DNA of 64,000 nt, taken from positions 5,625,402-5,689,401 of the forward strand of contig CM055828.1 of assembly GCA_029582265.1 (NCBI GenBank), read 5' to 3'. Positions 1 to 9,077 of the stretch are shown here, piece after piece (the stretch's first letter is position 1; every line of letters begins with the position of its first letter). A model generated the notes under the pieces. It ran no database searches. It was not told where the DNA came from and worked only from the letters and a program-made list of their open reading frames with translations. Source of the stretch: Zoroaster sp. YZ-2022. Lineage: Eukaryota > Echinodermata > Asteroidea > Forcipulatida > Zoroasteridae. The position numbers were made by a program, and so were the translations under genes.

Positions 1-140
1 GAGCACACTGACCGAAATGTCAAGTTATCCGACAGGTTCTTCTCAGAACCGCACAACTCAAGAGTTTATTACATGTTGTTACCGCAAACCTATTCTAAAT
101 AAATATACCGACGATATTAATATATTTAATTTTTTTAAAT

Positions 141-479
141 TTTTTTTTTTTACGCAAATTGCCCCACACAAGGCCAATGGCCACTCCAAGGTGGGGGCTA
201 CTAAGTCATTGAGTTGTTACAATGACTCCACACTGAAGAAACCAGCCCCTCACACCGAAACAAGACAAGTTAATAACCAGCCTCTTCACTGTGCGAATAG
301 GACTGGGAGGGGTAACTAGTCCAGAACAAGGCAGTTATTAAACTGCCTCTGCCCCTATAAGCAATTATGGTTAATTGTCTTGCTCAAGGACACAAGTGTC
401 ACAGCCGGGATTCGAACCCACATTCTGCTGCTAACACCAGAACTTGAGTCCGGTAAGCTAGACCGCTCGGCCACGACAC
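141..479 (-). mobile_element. tRNA-Leu-derived SINE, near full length
   Basis: Read on the minus strand, this begins with a tRNA-Leu-like head (396-479) and continues with a roughly 245-base body. The body opens with the words ACTTGTGTCCTTGAGCAAGA and ends in an A-rich tail, seen as the T run at 141-151 on the plus strand. A tRNA head, an unrelated body and a poly-A tail are the standard layout of a SINE moved by a partner LINE. A second, more degraded copy of the head lies at 46232-46418. Confidence 0.85.
396..479 (-). tRNA. tRNA-Leu(CAA)-like head of the SINE (probably not a functional tRNA)
   Basis: The 84-nt minus-strand sequence folds as a class II tRNA. The acceptor stem pairs GTGTC with GACAC plus two wobble pairs. 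The A box reads TGGCCGAGCGGTCTAG. The anticodon arm is CCGGA-CTCAAGT-TCTGG, giving anticodon CAA (leucine). A long variable arm follows, and the B box is GGGTTCGAATCCC. The internal polymerase III promoter boxes look intact. Because a SINE body with an A tail follows directly, I call it the SINE promoter and not a working tRNA gene. The T stem has one mismatch. Confidence 0.6.
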
Positions 480-483
480 TCCA

Positions 484-813
484 CGTGGGGTATACAGTAT
501 ATACCTACCAGTAGGTAGTTTGAAATACACCCATCTGGTTTGTCAATCAAACAGCACAGATTGACCAATAAGGATGCACTACACCTGACAAATGTTGCCA
601 TCCGCCATTATGTCAATCAAGCTTTCCAGGGTTATGTAATCTTACAGTATCCACTTATGGGTTGAACAAAATCATACTGAGCCAGTGTATCATGAAACCC
701 TTCCTCCATGGTAAAAATGCTGCTCTTGCAGTACTTGTTCATCCGGCACTATGTATCCACGTCAAGTTTGGAGAAATCAATTTTGTTATTCCATCATCGC
801 CAGTCTGGTAACG
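484..813. other. no gene seen
   Basis: AT-rich sequence between the SINE and the family A element. I see no splice-flanked open frame, tandem repeat or recognisable element. Confidence 0.5.
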
Positions 814-1077
814 TTAACCAGTTCGCACCGGGAATAAAAAAGTTTTTCCAAACCCCCATGGTGGGTTTATTTTTACCGCACAAACACGAACAGTGGTGCT
901 CACCAGAGCATGACCGGGGAGACCGCGTCTTCCACCGTATGCTTATGGCTCGTTGCCACGTCGACCGGGAATCTATACAAAATTCCCGAGAATCCTGTGG
1001 CGTGTTTAGACGCTCTCCGATCCGCTGTCCGAAAAAAAATGTGCGTGTATACACGGCCTCCGACGCGAACTGGTTAA
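814..1077 (+). mobile_element. TTAA element, family A, copy 1
   Basis: A 264-bp element bounded by TTAA on both sides. The left end reads TTAACCAGTTCGCACCGG and the right end CCGACGCGAACTGGTTAA, so it has terminal inverted repeats of about 14 bp next to a TTAA duplication. A TTAA target is the hallmark of piggyBac-type transposition. The interior is clearly richer in CpG than its surroundings and holds a frame open on both strands, but encodes no transposase. Copies 2 and 3 lie at 7185-7434 (inverted) and 34380-34645. Confidence 0.85.
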
Positions 1078-1855
1078 GAAGGAAGTTGCACTTGACTGCA
1101 CATACAGCTTAGTCTTGAGCCCAGACGTTTTGTGAATGTGTTCACATCAGGTCGTACCCGCAGTGCGAAAAGATTTCTCATAAATATCTTGGATCAAGAC
1201 GAGACGTGTCCGAGTTCTTCAGAGTTGCTATAAGGGTGGGCGGGGACTATTGCTGAATCTGGATTGGTGTATTGTGAAAGGTGGACACATAGACATTGCA
1301 CCATTTCTTAATATTAATGCATATATGCAAGAACTGAAATATTTCATGAATATGTATAATTGAATGAACAAGGTTTCATTGGTGTCATGCATAAATATTA
1401 AGAAATGCAAATTATCTAATGGAGTTTAACTTCAACCACTTTCTTTATTTTTGTTTTTACATTCTGTGTTGAAAGCTCAACTATAATCAATAAATCATGA
1501 AACAGTATTAAATGTAAATAAATAATTGTGTCAAGTCAGTTGTTTTAGAGGTCAAATGTTTCTTTTTCCTTCCCTGAATCGATTGTTAAAAATGTACTGC
1601 ACAAAGAAACTTTAAGAAATGTTACTTTCACATGGAATAGATGAAACCTATATTCTAATTTTGGTTTTGTTAAAGACTTGTTAATAATTGTGGCCTGTGG
1701 AATTCGAATATTTTGATCAATTATGTTCACAAAGATAACCATGTTTCACGGCATAGCGCCCTCACGTATCTCCATAATTTTATTTTGATTAGCATACTAA
1801 TGAATATGCATAAGTCATTCCAGTGGTTGCACTTTAGTTCAACTGGGTGACAAAC
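1078..1855. other. unique AT-rich sequence
   Basis: No gene or tandem repeat recognised. The last 100 bases before the candidate first exon hold closely spaced AT-rich words (TTAGCATACTAATGAATATG) that resemble POU or homeodomain sites. This is a weak resemblance only. Confidence 0.35.
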
Positions 1856-1891
1856 ATGGCGCTTGTTGTCGTTGAAGCATAACGTTGTTGA

Positions 1892-2077
1892 ATGGATGCC
1901 TTATCATCAGTGTGTTGTCATCATATCGGCGAAGCAAATACACGGACGGTGGTATATCATAGTGTGTTCACACTGCCAAGTGCAGTGAACGTGCGGTGCT
2001 TGACTAACGTTAAGTGGGATTTGCTGAACGCCGGGTTATCGATCGGTGTGGAATCCAGATTGTGGTGCCCCAAAACG
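1892..2077 (+). CDS. possible first coding (or 5' untranslated) exon with splice donor
   Basis: The frame starts at ATG 1892 and runs 62 codons without a stop to a good donor, ACG|GTGAGTAT, at 2077/2078 (phase 0). The predicted peptide starts MDALSSVCCHHIGEANTRTV and matches no family I recognise. The stretch has more CpG than its surroundings, as expected for a transcription start region. A short upstream frame with a good start context (ACAAACATGG, 1856-1882, eight codons) precedes it, so this could equally be an untranslated first exon. Partner exons are not visible in the window. Confidence 0.3.
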
Positions 2078-2942
2078 GTGAGTATTTCGAAGATTTTTTA
2101 AAAGATTGAACAATGTCAATGTTCATGTGATTGTAAATGACTTTTTAAGTGAATCCATTGGCCAATTTAGGTTATGTAAAATGTATGGGTTTTAACTTAA
2201 ATAACTTTTTTATCAATCATTTAATTTTTTTATCATCAGTTTCTATAAATTGAACTCGTAACGTTAGGTCATAAACGTAACGCTAAAAAACACAATTATT
2301 TGAATTTGTAGCATATTCAGTTTACTGAGTTCCACATTGTGCAGTGCACGTATTACCTCATGTGGGCTTTTAAATAATCAATATTTCTACACCAAATTGC
2401 TAAGGAATTAAAATTTGTTTACTACGTGTAGATTTTATTATTAACGTTATGGTTATAATAATTATAAGTGTGCCTGCAAAGTTATAAAACACTCCGCCAA
2501 GGTGATGCGCAGTTTTCAGTTGTCTGCATTTCGTAATTTCAGACCAAATTTTTTGATATTGAAATCTTTAACTTGGATTATTAAAAAATAAATATATAAG
2601 TTTCATAAAGGCCAATTAAAGTTGATTATCGCCAACCAATCTCAGAAATATGTATTACTGAAATTTTCCATTCATTATTTTGTTTACCCTTGTCAAAATT
2701 ATTGATGTCTTTTTCCCATGTGATTAAAACTACTGGAATTAGAAAATGATGAGGACCTGACTGAAACAAAATTTATGTGGGTTGATCTTTTTGATAATTT
2801 TTCATTTTTCTGTGTTTTGTTTTTTGTGAAAAAAAAATATAATAGTTTACAAATGGGGCCAAAGTTCCATGTTGGTGCCGACAAGAAACTAATAATCAAC
2901 TTTCATTGGCCGAATACATTATGCCAACATTCTACCCATAAA
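2078..2942. other. AT-rich DNA, possibly intronic
   Basis: Follows the candidate splice donor. Short A/T runs only. The open frames at 2699-2957 are AT-rich, overlap on opposite strands and have no protein-like character. Confidence 0.35.
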
Positions 2943-3246
2943 TTATCCCACCTATAAGGGTCAAAATCAGTCAAAATGTTGATATACTTGCCAAGGTATA
3001 TAATTTAGTGCACTTAAAAGTCAAACGCTGTCAAACCTTATGTGTACTAGTAGTAGTAAGTACATTTACAGATCAAAATGTCTTGTATTGTTGAGGGTGG
3101 TTGAAATGACAGTCAAAACCAGTCAAAAACGCCCCTGTATGCACAGTTGGTTCAACAGTCAAAAACAGTCAGTTGACTGATTTCGACCACTAATGCTAAT
3201 TGCCACAAAAGTTCAGCTATAAACCTAGTACTAGTAGGAGGGTTTT
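2943..3246 (+). mobile_element. TTAA element, family D (GTCAAA word), copy 1, degraded ends
   Basis: About 304 bp matching the copy at 23178-23473. The word GTCAAA recurs as direct pairs at exactly 10 bp, for example GTCAAAATCAGTCAAAAT near 2960 and GTCAAAACCAGTCAAAAA near 3113, and is inverted at the right end. The right end keeps TAGTAGGAGGG, but the flanking TTAA has decayed to TTTT. The left end is also mutated (ATCCCACCTAT for ACCCTCCTAT). No coding capacity. Confidence 0.75.
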
Positions 3247-3509
3247 GACCAGTTTCAAGTAGATCCATTAGCAAGTTTGTTTTTTAGTGTATAATTGAAG
3301 GGAAGTGCACCAAGTTAAACAACGTATTTTCAGCATGTAAATATTTATGTAAGGCAAGAGAGGAAGGTGGGCTTTTTACTTCAAAGAGACCTTAATATTA
3401 AAGCATTGGCATGGAACTTTTTTCTTTATTGGTGAGACCAAACAATATCAATTTTTATGAGCACTGGTAATTATTCAAAGGCAGTTATTTTTTGTTAATT
3501 CAAACACCA

Positions 3510-3821
3510 TTAACCCTAACCCCCAGGTATTTTTGCTAGAAACCATCTCAAATCCTCCAAAATCCATCAACATGCAGTAAAAAGGTACCCCAATTGTTGG
3601 AATTTGATGGAATTGGTACAGTGGCAAATGCAAAGCATCCACGACATGGCTATACACAGTCCTGAATCCAACAAAAGCAGCCGGTGGAGTTTGATGGATT
3701 TGGTACACATGGCTACATGGTATGTTCCCTGGGCTGTACTGTAGAGTACTGAATCCGACAAAATCAAGCAAAACCAGGTGGTGGATTTACATGTAGATGG
3801 ACTTGGGGTAGTTAGGGTTAA
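3510..3821 (+). mobile_element. TTAA element, family C (AATCCATCA word), copy 1
   Basis: A 312-bp element with TTAACCCTAACCCC at the left and GTTAGGGTTAA at the right, so inverted CCCTAAC ends sit beside TTAA duplications. Inside, AAATCCTCCAAAATCCATC near 3550 is a pair of words 10 bp apart. Later copies are inverted (TTTGATGGAATTGG, TTGATGGATTTGG). The open frames here are by-products of the repeat. Related to the copies at 8017 and 35135. Confidence 0.75.
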
Positions 3822-3929
3822 CAGACTAAAAGTTCTTATTTTACAAAATGTTAGGCCTTCAAAAATTTCTCATATAAGATCTAACTTACTCAATTCAGTT
3901 CAATTCAATTTACTTTATTTCCATTCAAT

Positions 3930-4080
3930 GGCAATATGAAACAACAGATATGCTAGGAGGTCGTGGGTTCGAATCCTGCCCGAGTCCTCTGGAGTTTTTT
4001 CACAGACACTCGGAAAGCACTGAGCATACAGTGCTATATACATACATCGGTGTAAGGGCAAAAGTCAAATCAACATCAGA
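3930..4080 (+). mobile_element. tRNA-derived SINE fragment (B box half)
   Basis: GGTCGTGGGTTCGAATCCTG is a near-perfect polymerase III B box and T arm. It is followed by a body with CACTCGGAAAGCACTGAGCA and a matching AGTGCTATATACATACATCG. The A box half is missing. The pair of AAAGCACTG / CAGTGCTTT words also occurs in the SINE pieces at 41145 and near 37925, so these belong to one second SINE family. Confidence 0.55.
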
Positions 4081-4672
4081 TAACATTTAAATAACGAAAC
4101 TTAATTTAAAGAGTAACTTAACATTCAGTTTCCTCTTAAAGACTTTCCATCATCGCAGTCAATCTTAAACACAGATGCTCAAATAGGGGCTCACGGTGTC
4201 TCTGGCCACTGATAAGACCAGACACTTTGCCATAAATGCAGGTCGTTGGGCAAGCACCAAAGACTTGAACTCGGTGTTGATCATCGATGCAATTAAATGG
4301 TTCATAGCATGTAATGTACAACAATGTTACAACAACATGTTAATGTAGCCTGAAAGTTCACTCTTAAAGAGGCAAGGTAATTTCTTCTTTGACAAAGGGG
4401 AATTCTGTTAGAAATTCAAACGGGCACATTTCATAGGGGCACCAGGGCAATGGAGGCCATGGCCTCCGTGAAATTCAAAGTCTGGTACAGAAGTTTCAGC
4501 CCTGGGCAAAGAGCATCTCCCCATTACTAGTAGTGAAAAAAAGAGAAGAAAAGAAAAAAAGTGCTACTCTTTTTCAGCAATCCCTCCCCCATTCCTCTTC
4601 CCAAAGCATATATATGCCAAAATGAAGTCATAAATGTACATTTTGTCCCCTGCTCCATGCATCAGTGTTATA

Positions 4673-4887
4673 AAGCGACAATATCGTCACGATCGACAGG
4701 GCATGGAATTGGAATGCTAGTATCAGATTAACTCATTGACTGAAAATAATACCCCACATATTACCGTTGCTGCTGCATACATGTATATGAGCTAGTAATT
4801 TTCATTCATTGTGTTCATCTTAAACTAGAACACCGATTCCATGCCCTGTTGCAAGTCTGCTCTGATCGTGACGATACTGTCCCTTTG
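4673..4887 (+). mobile_element. long-TIR MITE, family M, copy 1
   Basis: A 215-bp palindromic element. The left arm (ATCGTCACGATCGACAGGGC...) pairs with the right arm (TCCATGCCCTGTTGC ... GATCGTGACGATACTGTCCC), giving terminal inverted repeats of about 50 bp. It has no coding capacity. Other copies: 27868-27950 (half), 32267-32744 (with an insertion) and 52861-53076. The superfamily is undecided because I see no clear target duplication. Confidence 0.75.
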
Positions 4888-5017
4888 CTTCTTATTCTGT
4901 CAAATATATGTTGTCAATAATTTGTTCTGGGGGCCATAGTCGGAAGTTGTACACATACTTGCCATGTAGCCAGGTATCACACTCCAAATTTCGATGCTAA
5001 ACATGTGAAGCAACAGT

Positions 5018-5033
5018 TGGGGGGGGGGGGGGC
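5018..5033 (+). repeat. G homopolymer run
   Basis: About 14 consecutive G. It is one of more than a dozen long G or C runs in an otherwise AT-rich window. Others lie near 16121, 18051, 19806, 26748, 36628, 54395, 54781, 57427, 59997, 60055 and 61095. Confidence 0.9.
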
Positions 5034-5285
5034 ATCACTCTGAGAGGTGTTTGGCTCAGATATTTTGATGATTCAAAATCATGTTCCTCAGTAGAGAGGT
5101 TAAAGAGTTACAGATGTCTATGAATTAGTAAAATACTTGATGATGAATCGGCCCGGATGTTTGAGTCGATGTAAGGAGATACAACCTTCCTGTATATGTC
5201 AGTTGTGATGCATTATTTGTTCATTCACAAAGTTCCTTTTCAGAAGATGAGTGGAAACAAATGGTTAGTGAACAAAACAACATTG

Positions 5286-6015
5286 GGGCGTTTCCATGGT
5301 TACTCACATTACAATTTTGAGGTTTTGAGCCCACTCTTAATGCCATAATATATATTTCACTCGTCAGTTTTTATTATTATTTTTGTTTACAGTAGTTGCA
5401 TTATACCCAGATCTTACTAAACACAAAATAATAATTTAAGAAATCTACGTTTTTTAAGTTAAAAAGCACCGTTTTATGAAGGTCCGAAAAATGTAATGTG
5501 AGTAACCAACTACTGTGAAAAAAACTGCTGAGTGAAATATAAAAGTAAGAAAATTATGACATTAAGAGTGGGCCCAATTAAGATTGGGCAATATCAATTT
5601 TTTCATCCACGATATATCGGCAAACATATCGCGATTTTCGATAATATCGCGATTTTTTTTTCATTCATGCATGATTGCTTTAGAGCCGATAACCACAGGT
5701 ATGTACCCTTCTACAAGCATCACAATAAATCACAAATTCGTTTCCAGAGCATGTATGTTCTAATGAAGTAGTTCTCCTTTGTTTCTCACGTCCAAAAGCT
5801 GAAAAGACTGTTTCCATGGAATTTCTGACTTGACTCACAATGGCGTTTTTTTGTTTTTTTTAATCGCGACTTGCTGATATCTCGATAACTTAAAAAGATT
5901 CTCGATATCATAATCGAATAAAAACAGGTATCGCGATATTCGATATTATCGTGTTATCACCCAAGCTTAGGCCCAATACCTCAAAAGTGTAACGTGAGTA
6001 ACCATGGAATTGCCC
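5286..6015 (+). mobile_element. foldback element split by a hAT-type MITE
   Basis: The left arm (about 5286-5373) contains TTCCATGGTTACTCACATTA and TTTTGAGCCCACTCTTAATG. Its inverted partner occurs in two pieces, 5519-5570 (CATTAAGAGTGGGC) and 5978-6015 (CCTCAAAAGTGTAACGTGAG). The 399 bases between the pieces are the MITE at 5579-5969 plus one target duplication, so the original element was about 330 bp with arms of about 85 bp. The outer element must therefore be older than the inner one. Confidence 0.8.
5579..5969 (+). mobile_element. hAT-type MITE, family G, copy 1, with 8-bp target duplication
   Basis: A 391-bp element with ends TAAGATTGGGCAATATC and GTTATCACCCAAGCTTA. It is flanked on both sides by the identical octamer GGCCCAAT (5571-5578 and 5970-5977). 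An 8-bp duplication is diagnostic of hAT transposition. The interior is rich in ATCGCGAT-like palindromes near both ends and has no coding capacity. An inverted relative with its own perfect 8-bp duplication lies at 21666-22081. Confidence 0.88.
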
Positions 6016-6093
6016 GTAACAAAAATCCACAAAAATCCACAAAACTGCAAATAATAAAAAGCATAAAACACAAATGATATATCTTTTAGGTCA

Positions 6094-6310
6094 TTAAAAC
6101 CCTCCTGCACATGGAGGCCACTCCAATCCACTAAGTTTTCAATATGTTTCTTCACCAACCTTTCAGTCTTGTATGACCCTTGACTCAGACTGGAGTTCCG
6201 ACTCAAGCCAAATTTTTAGTGCACAATGACTCGGACCCGACCCTTGGGACTCGGACTGAGACTCAATGTTAAGTGACCAAGACCAAGACCTTGACCAAGA
6301 CTGTTGTCGT
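6094..6310 (+). mobile_element. truncated TTAA element, J-like left end with GACTC words
   Basis: The left end TTAAAACCCTCCTGCACATG is nearly that of the element at 8758. After GGAGGCCACTCC the interior switches to repeated GACTC/GACTCGGA words (6183-6270), including GACTCGGACTGAGACTC with a 10-bp offset. No matching right end was found, so it is truncated or its right end has diverged. Confidence 0.5.
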
Positions 6311-6546
6311 AATGCCACCATCCCGTACCGATTTCTGACCCGAGAAATTTAGCACACACTGTTGAGCTGTCCTCGGATGTACATTACACTGTATACAGCG
6401 AGATCAATATAAACCGAGTCGTAGATACGGGTTGTGCATTGCGACCTCGTACATGTTCGAACAGAATCAACAGCCTTGATCCTTATTCATATGAAAGAAT
6501 TGTTGTGGGCAGTTTCTTTTAAACGATGGCCAATAACAGGCCCCTA

Positions 6547-6604
6547 GCTTTGACCCCGTTTGACCCAATTTGACCCTGTTTGACCCCATTTGACCCTGTT
6601 TGAC
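6547..6604 (+). repeat. 10-bp tandem array TTTGACCCNN
   Basis: Six copies of TTTGACCC plus two variable bases at a strict 10-bp period. On the minus strand the unit is GGGTCAAA, the word that heads the family D elements. Next to it are short alternating CA/GT-like words (GCATGCACGCACGCATGCAC near 6620). Confidence 0.85.
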
Positions 6605-7184
6605 CCCGCACACAATGCATGCACGCACGCATGCACACAATGTACATGTATGCACATGAAATACATTGCAGCAAAGCAGTTGCTAGGCCTACCAACAACC
6701 AATATGAATACGTCTTTTGTTTTTAAATTTGGCATAATGAGCTATGCCTTGAATTTTGCCAAGTAGAGAAGGATCAAGGCACGTCGCCCGAGTGGTCACT
6801 GTCTGTTTAACGTATGCACGTGTACATACAGTGTGTATGAACATGGTTTCTTGCACTGTGTGTACAATGGCTGCAACAGGGTTTTCGAATCTAGATAAGT
6901 GGGGCAAAATTATGCGACCAAACCGTTCCGATGCACCTTGGTCAAGGCTAGGTTAAGTGACTCAGACTCGAAGGCAAAATGGCTAGTTCAGTATTAAACA
7001 TTTTAAACGTTACTCATTGTGGAGAAATTCCCTTGTACAGATTTGAAAAATGTTTTAATAACTGAATAATAAAATACCATGCACATTGTATGATCGTATG
7101 GGTGTAGAATCATTGTAGTGAACAAAAATGGAAATATTATCTTGTCTGAATTCAGTATTTAGTGTTCTTGCTGTAACGTGTGCA
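6605..7184. other. no gene seen
   Basis: Mixed sequence with CATGCACG words and one isolated GACTCAGACTCGAAGG piece near 6960 that resembles the interior of the element at 6094. The open frames here have no splice support. Confidence 0.35.
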
Positions 7185-7434
7185 TTAACCAGTTTGCGTC
7201 GGAGGCAATTTTTTTGGGGACAGCGGATCAGAGAGCGTCTAAACACGCCACAGGATTCTCGGGAATATTTGTATAGATTCCCGGTCGACGTGGCAACGAG
7301 CCATAAGCATATGGTGGAAGACGTGGTCTCCCCGGTCACGCTCTGGTGAGCACCATTGGTCGTGTTTGTGCGGTAAAAATAAACCCGCCACGGGGTTCGG
7401 AAAAACTTTTTTATTCCCGGTGCGAACTGGTTAA
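7185..7434 (-). mobile_element. TTAA element, family A, copy 2 (inverted)
   Basis: A 250-bp copy of the element at 814-1077 in the opposite orientation, with TTAA on both sides (7185-7188 and 7431-7434). Ends are TTAACCAGTTTGCGTCGG and CCGGTGCGAACTGGTTAA. It is a few bases shorter than copies 1 and 3, mostly in the CAATTTTTTT and TATACACG stretch. The interior keeps CpG-rich GTCGACGTGGCAACGAGCC. Confidence 0.85.
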
Positions 7435-8016
7435 TAAATGTGTGGCAGTCGGGGAAAACCGGTTTACGTAAAAATTGACCATAGTGTCATTTTTGAGATT
7501 TTGGTTCCAAATGGAAGTTGTCTTTAAATTTCCTCTTAAAATTTGTATTTAGGAAAATCAAAGTATAAAATGTATTTTTGGGATGTTTTTGAACCCAATG
7601 CATTTTAAAATAATTAGAAGATTAAAAAAATTCACTCAAAAACAATGAATGTTTTGGCCGACGCTCATGAATTCTCCCAAAGCACGCGCCCCCCTATGAA
7701 TAACCCATCAATGGAAAGCTCTACACTAGTCCTGATCCTGTCCTATTAATACATGTAGTTCAAGGGATTTACATAATTTACTGCATAGCCAACTTTGAAG
7801 CCTAAATTCTCCGTTTGTGGGTTTTTAGAATAAACCGTCTTTGAAAGGTCATAACTTGAGTTGTGGTTTGAATATATTGAACTCATTAAAATTGTTATGA
7901 GATCAGTAAAGGGTGTATTACTTGATTAAATGCTCAACAAGATTTGTAAAAATTTGACCATGTGTTGGGTTTTCCTGGACCGCCACACAAATAGGCAACA
8001 TTATTACATTGTGTTA
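7435..8016. other. AT-rich unique DNA
   Basis: No element or coding signal recognised. The phrases near 7470 (AAATTGACCATAGTG) and 7950 (AAATTTGACCATGTGTTGG) are similar and may mark ends of an unrecognised repeat of about 500 bp. Confidence 0.3.
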
Positions 8017-8448
8017 TTAACCCTAACCCCTTGGGTATTTTTACTAGAAAGTATCCTGAATCCACCAAAATCCACCATTTTTGTCACACACAAAATGCTG
8101 GTGTCCTGAATCCATCAGAATCCGCCACTAAATTTCTGGCAGATTTTGGCGGATTCAGGATACCATGCTCACATGAAAATTTGTATAGTATGTTGCTGCA
8201 TAGAATCCATCAAAATCTAACACAAGTGTTGGCTGTACATGTACAGTACATGCATGGAGGTACTCCATGGTACATGTAACTATAATCCATCAAAATACAT
8301 CAACCAACATGACCAAGCAGTTAAAAACTATTGAAATCCTGAATCCATCAAAGTCCGCCATATGCTCAATGTGGAGATATCCTGAATCCGCCGAAATCCT
8401 CCAAAACAGGGGGATGGATTTTGATGGATTCAGGGTGGTTAGGGTTAA
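8017..8448 (+). mobile_element. TTAA element, family C, copy 2 (432 bp)
   Basis: Bounded by TTAACCCTAACCCC and GGTTAGGGTTAA. The interior holds at least seven word pairs at 10-bp spacing, such as GAATCCACCAAAATCCACC, GAATCCATCAGAATCCGCC and, inverted near the right end, GGATTTTGATGGATTCAGG. Longer than the copy at 3510, consistent with gain of word pairs. Open frames across it (8031-8539) arise from the repeat. Confidence 0.8.
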
Positions 8449-8757
8449 AGTAATGTGGAATTTGTATGTTGAATTGATGAAACTGTACTCTTTTTTTCTT
8501 TTTTTGGTAAATGCATTGGCTATAATTCAACTTTTCTAAAATATGACAGCCCCTCTGACAAAAATAATTTCTATTCCGATTGATACCATCAAGAGCTTTA
8601 ACACCAAATATAAAGTTTTATATTGAAATTTGACGAATTATTTTTAGTTTTTGAATCGCCAATTCTATTACCTACAATACATTGTTGGCTATTGGAAAAT
8701 TGATTTGGTGAAAAGGTTGCCTGTCTGACATTATAGACCTGTGCTTTAATTTTTTCA

Positions 8758-9077
8758 TTAACCCTCCTACACATGGAGGCCACTCCGATCCACAAAATTC
8801 TGTTCTTTAGCAACCTTCAGTACATACATGTACAAGCCTGCTGTCCTTTCTAAGTAATCTTACAAAATCAACTGTGTGCCACCCAAGGCCACTGTAAATG
8901 TTTGAACATATTAGTATGGCCTGCAATGTATCCATGGGAGACCACCTTACCCTGCAATCTCAGTGGTGTGACAGTGCACAGAAGGGTAACCATAGGAGGC
9001 CACTGGCAACAGCTAATGGCTTAGAGTGGCCTGAATGGGTTGTTTCAAAAATTGCACTGATTGTAGGAGGGTTTTAA
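8758..9077 (+). mobile_element. TTAA element, family J (GGCCACT word)
   Basis: About 320 bp. The left end is TTAACCCTCCTACACATGG and the right end TTGTAGGAGGG followed by TTTTAA. The terminal CCCTCCTAC repeat is the same as in families D and L, but the interior word is GGCCACT (8778, 8880, 8996, and inverted AGTGGCC near 9026). No coding capacity. Confidence 0.7.

Noticed and set aside
396..479. Functional tRNA-Leu gene
   Set aside because: A SINE body and A tail follow directly, and a second copy exists with the same body, so it is a retroposon head.
794..1112. Gene in family A element
   Set aside because: The frame is shared by transposon copies, has no recognisable domain and is open on both strands; described as a mobile element.
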